Origin: Deinococcus psychrotolerans
Lineage (GTDB): Bacteria; Deinococcota; Deinococci; Deinococcales; Deinococcaceae
Length of the DNA stretch: 64,000 nt
Reading direction: 5' to 3'
Assembly: GCF_003860465.1 (NCBI RefSeq)
Contig: NZ_CP034183.1
Coordinates: 2,187,501-2,251,500, forward strand
The notes beneath the pieces were generated by a model that made no database searches, was not told the DNA's origin, and saw nothing but the letters and a program-made list of their open reading frames with translations. Position numbers and translations under genes: made by a program. Below are positions 50,269 through 58,668 of this stretch, piece after piece; the first letter of the stretch is position 1; each line of letters starts with the position of its first letter.

Positions 50269-52211
50269 CCTCCCACGTCAATTCCTTTGCTGAACTGCTG
50301 CTGCTCCGGGAAGCGGTAGATGTGGAGGCCAAGCGAGCACAAGGACAGAGCGGGCGCGGCGAGTTGCCGCACGATTTCTGGCCCTCCTACTCGGCGCTGG
50401 CCAACACCGATGGAGGATTGATTGCGCTAGGTGTCAGGGAACGGTCTGACGGTTCGTTTGAGCCTCTCGGTATGTCCGACATCGAACGGGTGCGCACCGA
50501 CTTGTGGAACCTGCTGAATAACCGTCAAAAAATCAGCGCCAACCTCTTGACAGAGAAGAACGTTCAGATTCTTACAGAGGACGACAAGTCTCTTCTTCTG
50601 GTCTGGGTCCCCAGAGCGTCACGGCAGCAGCGTCCCGTTTATGTGGGTCAGCATCCGCTGACCGGCACTTACCGGCGCAACTACACTGGCGACTACATAT
50701 GTGAACCCGACGAGGTGCGGCGCATGATGGCCGAAGCGCAGGGCGATGGCTGGCCTGACAGTCGCATTTTGCCCAACTATGGCCTGCACGACCTGAACAG
50801 AGACAGCCTCAAAGCCTATCGGAATGCCTTCAAAGCGGCACAACCCAATCACCGTTACCTTGATTTGGACGACCTCGAATTGATGAAAAAGCTGGGCGGC
50901 TGGCGATATGACAGAGAATCGAAGGTAGAGGGACTGACGGTCGCTGGACTGGTGATGTTTTCCGAGTACGAGGTGATTCGAGAAGTCATCCCCAATTTCT
51001 GGTTGGATTACCGTGAGGTCGACCCTGCTTTACCCGCGAGCGCGCGCTGGAGTGACCGCCTGACTATGGACGGCAAGTGGTCAGGGAACGTTTACGACTT
51101 CTACCGTCAGGTGTATCGTCGGCTGATACGTGACCTGAAAGTACCGTTCCGCGTTCAGGACGGGCAACGGATTGACGATACACCGGTCCACGAGGCGCTG
51201 CGGGAGGCGCTGGCCAATGCCCTGGCCCATGCAGATTACTGGGGTAGCGGTGGGGTGGTCATCATCAAGGAAAAGGACGGCTTCAGTTTCAAGAATCCTG
51301 GACTGCTGAGGCTGCCGCTAGAACTCGTTCTTGAAGGAGGTCATACCGACCCGCGCAACAACAGCATCCACCGGATGTTTCTGATGGTGGGCGCAGGCGA
51401 GCGGGCGGGTTCCGGTATCCCGAAGATTCTCGGAGCCTGGGATGACGAGCATTGGCGTGCGCCCAATCTAGTCGAGGGCGTCAAACCCGACACAGTGACG
51501 TTGCAGTTGACCATGCAGAGCTTGTTGCCTGAAGCGGCTGTTCAGGACCTCCGCAGACGTTTCGGCAACGATTTTGAAGCCCTGAGTCACGACGAACGGT
51601 TGGCATTGGTAACGGCAGATGTCGAGGACGCTGTTACCAATGAGCGGCTCCAGGGAATTACCAAGCTTCACTCGGCGGACATCACCCGTTTGCTGGCCGA
51701 CTTAACGACCCGGCGTATGCTCCACCCGGAAGGCAAAGGACGGTGGACGAAATACCGTCTACCGGAGACTGGAGAGTCTAGAATCCCAAGCCTCTGGCAG
51801 GCAGCAGAAGTTGTAGCAGGAGAACATCCTCTTGTGTCGGATGACCCTGCCCCTATGTCGGATGACCCTGCCCCTATGTCGGATGACCCTGCCCCTATGT
51901 CGGAAGAGCAGACCCTTGTGTCGGATGATGTCCTCACTGTGCCGGAGAAGTCTCCCGAGCATCTGGGCAGGCGTGCAGCTTCCCGCGCCCAAATGGAGCA
52001 GGCTGTTTTGCGAGCCTGTCAAGGCGAGTTCAAGACCATTCTTGAACTCGCCCAGTCTCTCAACCGCTCCGCAGAAACCTTGAGTCGCCACTACCTATCC
52101 AGGCTCGTTAGAGTGGGACTTCTAGAGTTGCAGTATCCCAACGTCCCAACGCGCAAGGGGCAGGCGTACCGCGCAGTTGTATCCCCTACCCTGCCAGAGG
52201 AGCAACCATGA
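50265..52211 (+). CDS. AlbA_2 / Schlafen-like domain protein with GHKL-type ATPase region
   Basis: 648 residues. The N-terminus has the AlbA_2 pattern EAKRAQGQSGRGELPHDFWP and ALANTDGGLIALGV. A central region reads HEALREALANALAHADYWGS then GVVIIKEKDGFSFKNPGLLR, the HATPase_c_4 (RecG-related) ATP-binding segment, and GAGERAGSGIPKIL is its G-box. A repeat-rich linker (SDDPAPM x3, residues about 523-545) separates it from a C-terminal winged helix (ETLSRHYLSRLVRVGLLELQ). Such proteins are common next to type I systems; role may be regulatory or nucleic-acid binding. Overlaps hsdR by 4 bases. Confidence 0.83.
   Translation: MTSHVNSFAELLLLREAVDVEAKRAQGQSGRGELPHDFWPSYSALANTDGGLIALGVRERSDGSFEPLGMSDIERVRTDLWNLLNNRQKISANLLTEKNVQILTEDDKSLLLVWVPRASRQQRPVYVGQHPLTGTYRRNYTGDYICEPDEVRRMMAEAQGDGWPDSRILPNYGLHDLNRDSLKAYRNAFKAAQPNHRYLDLDDLELMKKLGGWRYDRESKVEGLTVAGLVMFSEYEVIREVIPNFWLDYREVDPALPASARWSDRLTMDGKWSGNVYDFYRQVYRRLIRDLKVPFRVQDGQRIDDTPVHEALREALANALAHADYWGSGGVVIIKEKDGFSFKNPGLLRLPLELVLEGGHTDPRNNSIHRMFLMVGAGERAGSGIPKILGAWDDEHWRAPNLVEGVKPDTVTLQLTMQSLLPEAAVQDLRRRFGNDFEALSHDERLALVTADVEDAVTNERLQGITKLHSADITRLLADLTTRRMLHPEGKGRWTKYRLPETGESRIPSLWQAAEVVAGEHPLVSDDPAPMSDDPAPMSDDPAPMSEEQTLVSDDVLTVPEKSPEHLGRRAASRAQMEQAVLRACQGEFKTILELAQSLNRSAETLSRHYLSRLVRVGLLELQYPNVPTRKGQAYRAVVSPTLPEEQP
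51835..51897 (+). repeat. 21-bp in-frame tandem repeat x3
   Basis: TGTCGGATGACCCTGCCCCT is the first 20 bases of the 21-base unit, repeated three times exactly, with partial copies at 51898 and 51919. It encodes a seven-residue MSDDPAP repeat in the linker of the AlbA_2 protein. Changes in copy number would vary linker length without shifting the frame. Confidence 0.9.
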
Positions 52212-55200
52212 CCCAGGGCCGTGAGTACAACGAGGTCGAGTTTCCGTTCATCGGTCAACTGGTCGGGATGGGCTGGAATCACTTGGTGGGAGACAGGTAC
52301 GTCCCAGCCTTCACGGAACGCAACAGCTTTAAGGAAACGTTGCTGAAAGGCCGCCTGCGTGAGGCCCTGCGCCGCATCAACGCACCGGAGTATCCCTGGC
52401 TGACTGACTCGCATCTGGACGAGGCTCTGAGCCAGTTGACCCGCTTGCCTGCCGGGCTGGTGGGCCTGCGTCCAGTCAATGCTCATCTAACCAGCCTGCT
52501 ACTAGAGGGCGTCCAAGTCACGGGGCCGGACGGCAAAGGGCATACTCTTCGCTTCATCGATTTCCGGACACTGAGCAGGAATGATTTTCTGGCCATCAAT
52601 CAGTTCCGCATAGACCCCCCAGGGTACGTGGCTGGACCTGGATACATCATTCCGGATGTGGTGCTATTCGTGAATGGCATTCCATTGGTCGTGGTGGAAT
52701 GCAAGTCGCCAGGCATCGCCGAACCGATGGCACACGCCGTCAGCGACCTGCTGGGCTACCAGAATCTGCGTGACAGCGCTGAAATCGAGGGCGTGGAACG
52801 CTTTTTCCATCCTGTGCAACTGCTGGTCGGTACCAGCTTCTACAAGGCTGTGCTGGGCACCGTCGGTGCACCCGCTGAAGAATTCCTGACCTGGAAGGAC
52901 ACCTACCCATTGACCCGTCAGGAGGTCCAAGAGAAGCTGGACAAGCCTCAGCTTCATCCACAGCAGGTTCTAACCGCAGGCGTGCTTTACCCGCACACCC
53001 TCCTCGACTTGCTGGAAAACTTCACACTCACTGACCCGGAGAGCAAGCGGGTGGCGCGCTACCAGCAGTACCGGGCTGTTCACAAAGCGCTAGCCCGCCT
53101 CAAATCCGGCGAGACCCGGCTGCTGGGGGCGGAGGTCGATGGGCGCGGCGGCATCGTCTGGCACACGCAGGGGTCTGGGAAGAGTTTGACGATGATGTTT
53201 CTGGTTCGTGCCCTTCGTACAGTACCGGAACTTCGTACATTCAAGATTGTGGTCGTCACCGACCGGCGCGATTTGGAAAGACAGCTCGTGAACACCGCGC
53301 AGGTTGCAGGCGAACCAGTTACGGTTGCCAAAGGAGTCAAAAAGCTGAATACCGAGCTGGCCAAGCAGGGAACAGGCTTTGTCTTCGGGATGGTGCAGAA
53401 GCTGCGGGGGCAAATCGGTACGGAATTCGACCCGCAGCAGGCCGTCCTGAACGCCAGCCCGAACATTCTTGTACTGGTGGACGAAGCACACCGCTCACAC
53501 ACCAACACGCAGCATGCACACCTGCGGGCCGCTTTACCCAACGCAGCCATGATTGGTTTCACCGGTACGCCCATCATTACAGGCCAGAAGAAGAAGACCC
53601 ACGAGATTTTCGGGCCGATGCTTGACACCTACACCCTCTTGGAGAGTCAGGAAGATAAAGCTACCGTCCCCATTCTCTACGAAGGCCGCACCGTGAATGC
53701 CTACCTGAAAGATGGGCAGAACTTGGACAGCCTGTTTGATACTTTCTTCGGTGAACTGAGCAAAGCGGCACGGTTGAAGCTTCAACAAAAATACGGCACG
53801 TTGGGCGACATCCTGGAATCTCCCAGGCTCATCGCCCTCAAGGCGCGGGACATGCTGCTGCATTACGCCAGCCAGGTGCTGCCCAATGGGTTAAAGGGTC
53901 AGGTGGTGGCTCCCAGCCGCCGGGCGGCAGTCGAGTACCAACGCGCCTTCCGGAAAGCCCAGGTGGAGTTGGTCGATGAGCTTGAACACCTCGACTCCAT
54001 GTTCATGAGGCTGCTGCCAGCAAAACTCGCCAGCTTGGACGAACACACCCGCGCCCTCGTCATGGCATATCCATATCTGGACCGCCTGCGGGTCTTGGAA
54101 TTTGCCGCCGTCATCTCTGCTGACGGCACAGACCCGCCGGAGTGGACCGAGTGGTCAGACCCACTCAAGCAGGAACTGCGTACTGGTGAGAAGGGACAGT
54201 TCAAGACCCGTGAACATCCCCTGAGCCTGCTCATCGTCAAGAGCATGCTGCTGACGGGCTTCGACGCGCCGGTCGAGCAGGTGCTGTATCTCGACCGAAA
54301 CATTCGCAACCACGAATTGCTCCAAGCCATCGCCCGCGTCAACCGCACGCATCCTGGTAAGCGTCACGGTCTGGTGGTCGATTACTACGGGGTAGGGCAT
54401 CACCTCGCCCAAGCCTTGAGCGATTACACGCAAGCAGAAGTGCAGGGAGTCATGTCCTCCATCAAGGACAGCCTGCCGCTGCTGGATACGGCCCACTACG
54501 CCGTGGTGAGCCTGTTCAGTGGCACGGCTCTTCCCCTGACGGACTGCGAAGACTGTGTCAACGCGCTGAATGACTCCAAGCTGCGAGCGGAATTCAAGGT
54601 CAAGCTCAATTTATTCTTAAACGCGCTGGATACCGTGTTGCCACGTCCGGAGGCGCTGCGCTACGTGGAAGACGCCGCTCTGCTGAGTCGCATTCAATCC
54701 ACGGCCCGGCAAGTTTATCAGGACGGCGATGAAGACGAGATGCTTGGAGCCGGAGAAAAGGTGCGGGCGCTTATAGCCCAATACGTGGATGTCAGCGCTA
54801 TCCAAGTCAAGGTGCCGCCCATTGAGGTGCTGAACCCGAATTTCAGTCAGCAGGTCGGCGGCTACCTCTCCAAGCAGACGCAGGCCGCTGCCATGGAACA
54901 CGCCGCTAAGCACTTCATTACCCTGCATGCTGACGAGGACCCGGTGTATTACCAAAAACTCAGCGAAAAACTTGAAGAGCTTCTCAAGCTGCACGCTCAG
55001 CACTGGGATGCTCTCGTCAGTGCCTTGAAGACATTCATTGGTGAAGTGCAAACTGGAAGGCCCGCCGACACCACTGGCCTCAATCCCCTCACCGAAGCGC
55101 CCCTGTTCAGTTTGCTGCTGGCGGCCCAAGCTGCGGAGCTTCAAGGCCTCAGTGAAGCCCAAAGAGAGCGCTTGATTGAGGGGACGGTCACTGTAGTGCA

Positions 55201-55390
55201 AGAACTCCGCAACCGCACTGTCAGACCGGACTTCTGGCGCAACGCGGTTCAACAGAAACAGGTCAAGGGTTGGTTGTTTGCTTTCCTTGACCAGCACGAC
55301 CTTGTCCCTTATGACGCGTGTGCTAAAACCGCCGACGAGCTAATGAACCTGGCCAAGCATCTTTATAACCGTTGGTCTACGCCCCAATGA
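52208..55390 (+). CDS. hsdR: Type I restriction endonuclease/translocase subunit HsdR
   Basis: 1060 residues. The N-terminal nuclease shows D150 and VVVECKSP (E164-x-K166), the PD-(D/E)xK site. The SF2 motor has QGSGKSLTMM (321-330) and DEAH (425-428), with VTDRRDLERQL and GFTGTPI as further helicase motifs, and VNRTHPGKRHGLVVDYYGV near motif VI. It cuts unmodified DNA after translocation. Length fits the family. It overlaps the AlbA_2 gene by 4 bases and the next gene by 4, confirming a single operon. Confidence 0.95.
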   Translation: MTQGREYNEVEFPFIGQLVGMGWNHLVGDRYVPAFTERNSFKETLLKGRLREALRRINAPEYPWLTDSHLDEALSQLTRLPAGLVGLRPVNAHLTSLLLEGVQVTGPDGKGHTLRFIDFRTLSRNDFLAINQFRIDPPGYVAGPGYIIPDVVLFVNGIPLVVVECKSPGIAEPMAHAVSDLLGYQNLRDSAEIEGVERFFHPVQLLVGTSFYKAVLGTVGAPAEEFLTWKDTYPLTRQEVQEKLDKPQLHPQQVLTAGVLYPHTLLDLLENFTLTDPESKRVARYQQYRAVHKALARLKSGETRLLGAEVDGRGGIVWHTQGSGKSLTMMFLVRALRTVPELRTFKIVVVTDRRDLERQLVNTAQVAGEPVTVAKGVKKLNTELAKQGTGFVFGMVQKLRGQIGTEFDPQQAVLNASPNILVLVDEAHRSHTNTQHAHLRAALPNAAMIGFTGTPIITGQKKKTHEIFGPMLDTYTLLESQEDKATVPILYEGRTVNAYLKDGQNLDSLFDTFFGELSKAARLKLQQKYGTLGDILESPRLIALKARDMLLHYASQVLPNGLKGQVVAPSRRAAVEYQRAFRKAQVELVDELEHLDSMFMRLLPAKLASLDEHTRALVMAYPYLDRLRVLEFAAVISADGTDPPEWTEWSDPLKQELRTGEKGQFKTREHPLSLLIVKSMLLTGFDAPVEQVLYLDRNIRNHELLQAIARVNRTHPGKRHGLVVDYYGVGHHLAQALSDYTQAEVQGVMSSIKDSLPLLDTAHYAVVSLFSGTALPLTDCEDCVNALNDSKLRAEFKVKLNLFLNALDTVLPRPEALRYVEDAALLSRIQSTARQVYQDGDEDEMLGAGEKVRALIAQYVDVSAIQVKVPPIEVLNPNFSQQVGGYLSKQTQAAAMEHAAKHFITLHADEDPVYYQKLSEKLEELLKLHAQHWDALVSALKTFIGEVQTGRPADTTGLNPLTEAPLFSLLLAAQAAELQGLSEAQRERLIEGTVTVVQELRNRTVRPDFWRNAVQQKQVKGWLFAFLDQHDLVPYDACAKTADELMNLAKHLYNRWSTPQ

Positions 55391-56097
55391 CCTCTGCTAC
55401 CCACTGGGAATTGAGCCGTGGCGAGCTGACCTTTACAGTGAAGGAAAGTCCTCGCCGCACGACCGTGTCCCTGGGCGTGGAGCGTGACGGACAATTGGTT
55501 ATCCTTGCGCCCGTTGGCATCAGCCCGAGCAGACTTGAAGCGCTGGTTCAGGCCAAGCAGGACTGGCTGTATGGCAAGCTCGCCCTCAAACAGCACCACC
55601 GCGAGCGCCCTAGGCGGGAATTCGTAACAGGAGAGGGCTTCTGGTACGCCGGACGCTCGTACAGGCTCCAACTGGTTTCTCGCACTGCTCAGGGGGCTGA
55701 GCTGAGTCTCCATCAAGGCCGATTTGAACTGACCCGTGACCGCGTTCCCAGTGGCCGGGCAGCATTCATCGCTTGGTACAAAGCCCACTTGAGAGCGTGG
55801 GCACAGGGCACGCTTGCCCGGCATGCCTCCCGGCTGCATTGCTTGCCGAGAGCCTTACGGGTTTTAGACCTCGGACAACGCTGGGGGTCATGCAACAGTA
55901 GTCAGGAATTATACCTGCACTGGCGCGTCGCTCTTTTGCCTCGGCGGATGGCTGAATACGTCTTGTTGCACGAACTCGTTCACCTGGAATATCATCACCA
56001 CCGCGCCGAGTTCTGGTCGCGGCTGGAGGTTTTACTTCCAGATTACGCCGAGCGGAAAGCTTGGCTGGCTTTGAACGGTGCAGAGTATGACCTCTGA
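55387..56097 (+). CDS. YgjP-type (DUF45/WLM-related) metal-dependent peptidase-like protein
   Basis: 236 residues from the ATG that overlaps the hsdR stop (ATGA). The DUF45/YgjP signature is clear: LGQRWGSC, then a helix RMAEYVLLHELVHLEYHHHR with the zinc motif HELVH and a third His downstream. YgjP-like genes are recurrent neighbours of type I restriction genes; the molecular role is not settled. Together with the HsdS fusion, it gives this operon two different zinc metallopeptidase-like domains. Confidence 0.88.
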   Translation: MTSATHWELSRGELTFTVKESPRRTTVSLGVERDGQLVILAPVGISPSRLEALVQAKQDWLYGKLALKQHHRERPRREFVTGEGFWYAGRSYRLQLVSRTAQGAELSLHQGRFELTRDRVPSGRAAFIAWYKAHLRAWAQGTLARHASRLHCLPRALRVLDLGQRWGSCNSSQELYLHWRVALLPRRMAEYVLLHELVHLEYHHHRAEFWSRLEVLLPDYAERKAWLALNGAEYDL

Positions 56098-56467
56098 AGA
56101 AACCCCATGAAGAGGTTGAAAACGAACAATTGAAGGGGAAAAAGGATGAGCTGGCTGGTGTAAGCTGGTAAACGATTCCAGGCAGCCGCTTCATAGGCTG
56201 GACGATTTGTGCATCTTGAATTCATACCTTGGCCCCACTGCCAGCTTCTGTGCCTTCGTTCCTGACATTCACGATTTCTTGGAGTGCTACCGCATGAGAG
56301 CCGTTAACGGGCCTCAACAGGATTGAACGTGCGACTGTCGTCTCTGTCGCCAATCCACCACCTTTCCGACGCTTTGAAAGACTCTGCAAGTCAGCGGCGG
56401 ATGAAAGCCCAAGCCTGAGTCCACTGGGCTGCGCGTCACGCGCTGAAGAGTCATTTCAGTCCAGACG
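56098..56467. other. 370-bp gap after the hsd operon; nothing recognised
   Basis: No credible gene, repeat or clear terminator. The only small feature is A/G-rich sequence (AAGGGGAAAAAGGATGAG) just after the metallopeptidase gene. Confidence 0.5.
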
Positions 56468-56773
56468 GTGAACACGCTAAGCTTTAATGTGGAAACAAAA
56501 CCCCCCCTTCCGACCGCTGACCAGTATCCCGTCAGCTTGATTAGCAACGAACTGCTCAGCACGGCACAGGTGGCCAAATACCTGGGCGTCAGCGCACGAA
56601 CAGTTCGGCGTCTCATCCGCCGTGAAATCCTCCAGTCACGCACCATTGTGCCCAGCGGAGACTGCGCCTCCCGCAGAGCCACCTACCGGGTCGATTTCGA
56701 TGACCTGATGCTGTACATCTCGCGCTGCATGTTCAGGCCCAGCGCAGTCAACGCAGCCGCTCCCCAGAGCTGA
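56468..56773 (+). CDS. Excisionase-like helix-turn-helix protein
   Basis: 101 residues from a GTG. The HTH LLSTAQVAKYLGVSARTVRR and the following basic strand-turn (LIRREILQSRTIV) match the MerR-like excisionase (HTH_17) family. Placed 460 bases before the integrase on the same strand, it is the natural candidate for the recombination directionality factor. A role as a plain regulator is the alternative. The GTG start is the least certain point; no strong ribosome site is visible. Confidence 0.7.
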   Translation: MNTLSFNVETKPPLPTADQYPVSLISNELLSTAQVAKYLGVSARTVRRLIRREILQSRTIVPSGDCASRRATYRVDFDDLMLYISRCMFRPSAVNAAAPQS

Positions 56774-57235
56774 GCCGTGTCCCGACGCCTCAAACAGCTA
56801 AGCCGCCGTGCTGTCTTGCATGATGGACAGCGGTGTGAAGAGGCGTCGGGGCGCTAGACCCGCATCCATCCCCCCGACGCCCATTGAGAATCACCAACGC
56901 CCGGTCTTCGCCTCCTACCTTCCTCAACCTCTACCGCAGTCACCGGCTTTGCTCTAAGTGATTGGGCAAAGTGAAGAGGTGGTTGGTGAAATAAATTTGA
57001 AAGGTCATCACTACAGCCCTGTTGGCAGAACCAGCCACCTGACTTTCGCAACCAACTCACTGCAACTCCGCATTCAATATTCCAATCAGCGCTTGTTGCT
57101 AAAACGTTCCCGCACGTTTAAGAGTCGCCTTAGTTAATGTGGAATAATTATTTCACGAGATTGACCAGTTACACGATAGGAAACTTGACAGATGTCAATA
57201 TTGACTACCAGATGTAAAACTTATAGGCTTTCGTT
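56774..57235. promoter_or_regulatory. 462-bp region upstream of the integrase with two candidate operators
   Basis: Contains AATGTGGAATAATTATTTCA (57136-57155), the second copy of the motif upstream of the small HTH gene, and the inverted repeat TTGAC-AGAT-GTCAA (57185-57198). The end is strongly A+T-rich. A hairpin-prone GGCGTCGGGGCGC / CCCCCCGACGCC pair lies at 56836-56882 and may be a terminator or structure after the excisionase-like gene. No gene is seen. Confidence 0.5.
57136..57155 (+). repeat. 20-bp island motif, copy upstream of the integrase
   Basis: AATGTGGAATAATTATTTCA with palindromic core AATAATTATT; one base differs from 43375-43394. Confidence 0.6.
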
Positions 57236-58420
57236 ATGGTTAATGAAAAGAAATCTCACGGACAAGGCAGCATCAACGTTGAAGTTAACAGCAATGGCGT
57301 AGGAAAGTATCGTGCCCAGGTGATGTTGGGCAATGATGATTGCGGTAAGCCGAGGCGTTTCAGTCGCACGTTCGCCAGCCGGAAGCAAGCGCAGCAGTAC
57401 CTGCGCGACCTTGAGGTACAACACCGTAATGGCGTCCTCGGGAACCCCAATCGGGTGACTTTGATGGAAGCTATTGAGATGCTGTTGGAGAGCAAGGAAG
57501 GCAAGCGGGCACCTAAGACCATCTATGAGTACCGTGTTGAGGCTCGGCGATATATCGCCCCCACGTTGGGGAAGATGATGCTCAAAGACGTAACGGTGCT
57601 GGTGCTGGAGCATTATTACGCCAGCCTGAACCAGATGAAAAAGGGCGGCGCACCGTTGTCGGCCTCGGTGCAGTCCCACATTCGTACTCTGCTGAACCAG
57701 ACTTTCAAGGATGCCGCCAAGCGCAAGCTGGTTGGAGTCAATGAGAACCCCTGTGTGCATGTTCGTCCCGAACCGGCCAAACGTCATCAGCCCAAATCGT
57801 GGTCAGAATGCGCGTTCACCGAGGAGGAAACGACTCAATTTCTTAAGAAGACCAAAGATGACCGATGGAGCGTTATTTTTAGCCTTGTGGTGCGAAGTGG
57901 CCTGAGAAACGGTGAAGCGTGCGGCCTCAAGTGGGAAGACATTGATTTCGCTTCTGCTGTCCTTCACGTGCGCCGCACCCGCAGTTTGGTCGGGGGTCGG
58001 CCAGTGGAGGGGCCACCCAAGTCGCGCACCAGCATTCGGGATATTCCTTTATCACCGTATCTGCTCACCATGCTAAAGGAACACCAAGTCGGCCAACGTC
58101 TGGAGGCAAACTATGCAGGGTGGCCCAACAATGGGTATGTCTTCACTACGACCAGAGGGAAGCCACTTGAGTTGGGTGTTGTCCTCAAGCAGATGCATCG
58201 GCTGTGTGACTTGGCTGGCGTGCCTCGCAAACGGGTTCACGACTTGCGGCACACTTTTGCAACGCTGGCACTGGCGAACAGTCCGATGCAAGCCGCAGTC
58301 AGCCGAGTACTCGGACATTCGCGTCTGTCTCTCACGCTAGACCGCTACCAGTCAGTTTTTGAGCGTGAGCGGCGGGCGGCAGTAGCATCGCTTGACCATG
58401 TGCTATCGATGGATAGGTAG
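57236..58420 (+). CDS. int: Tyrosine recombinase (phage-type integrase)
   Basis: 394 residues. The N-terminal ~60 residues are an AP2-like/arm-binding domain (GQGSINVEVNSNGVGKYRAQ), followed by a SAM-like core-binding domain and the catalytic domain. Catalytic residues appear as R in VVRSGLRNGEACGL (~222), the HDLRH box (~334) and the tyrosine in LTLDRYQSV (~371), with GHSRLS before it. It should insert and excise the island at the tRNA-Met gene. It lies at the right end, next to a 20-bp repeat shared with the left end that may be its arm site. Confidence 0.95.
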   Translation: MVNEKKSHGQGSINVEVNSNGVGKYRAQVMLGNDDCGKPRRFSRTFASRKQAQQYLRDLEVQHRNGVLGNPNRVTLMEAIEMLLESKEGKRAPKTIYEYRVEARRYIAPTLGKMMLKDVTVLVLEHYYASLNQMKKGGAPLSASVQSHIRTLLNQTFKDAAKRKLVGVNENPCVHVRPEPAKRHQPKSWSECAFTEEETTQFLKKTKDDRWSVIFSLVVRSGLRNGEACGLKWEDIDFASAVLHVRRTRSLVGGRPVEGPPKSRTSIRDIPLSPYLLTMLKEHQVGQRLEANYAGWPNNGYVFTTTRGKPLELGVVLKQMHRLCDLAGVPRKRVHDLRHTFATLALANSPMQAAVSRVLGHSRLSLTLDRYQSVFERERRAAVASLDHVLSMDR

Positions 58421-58425
58421 AGGCC

Positions 58426-58445
58426 ATTACCCGCCGATTACCCGC
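58426..58445 (+). repeat. 20-bp direct repeat, right copy (candidate integrase arm site)
   Basis: ATTACCCGCCGATTACCCGC, identical to 40214-40233. It starts 5 bases after the integrase stop and 85 bases before the flanking repeat. Confidence 0.65.
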
Positions 58446-58475
58446 CAAGGTAGGTTGTCCAGCCCTAAAAAAAGA

Positions 58476-58501
58476 AAACCTCATCTAGGATGGGGTTTTC
58501 T

Positions 58502-58503
<2 letters not shown>
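58476..58503. terminator. Terminator between integrase and the degenerate tRNA
   Basis: AAAACCTCATC-TAG-GATGGGGTTTT, with A-runs on one side and a T-run on the other, so it may act for both directions. It parallels the terminator after the intact tRNA-Met. Confidence 0.7.
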
Positions 58504-58640
<137 letters not shown>

Positions 58641-58668
58641 TGCAGGGACGCAGCGCTGCTCAGTGCGC

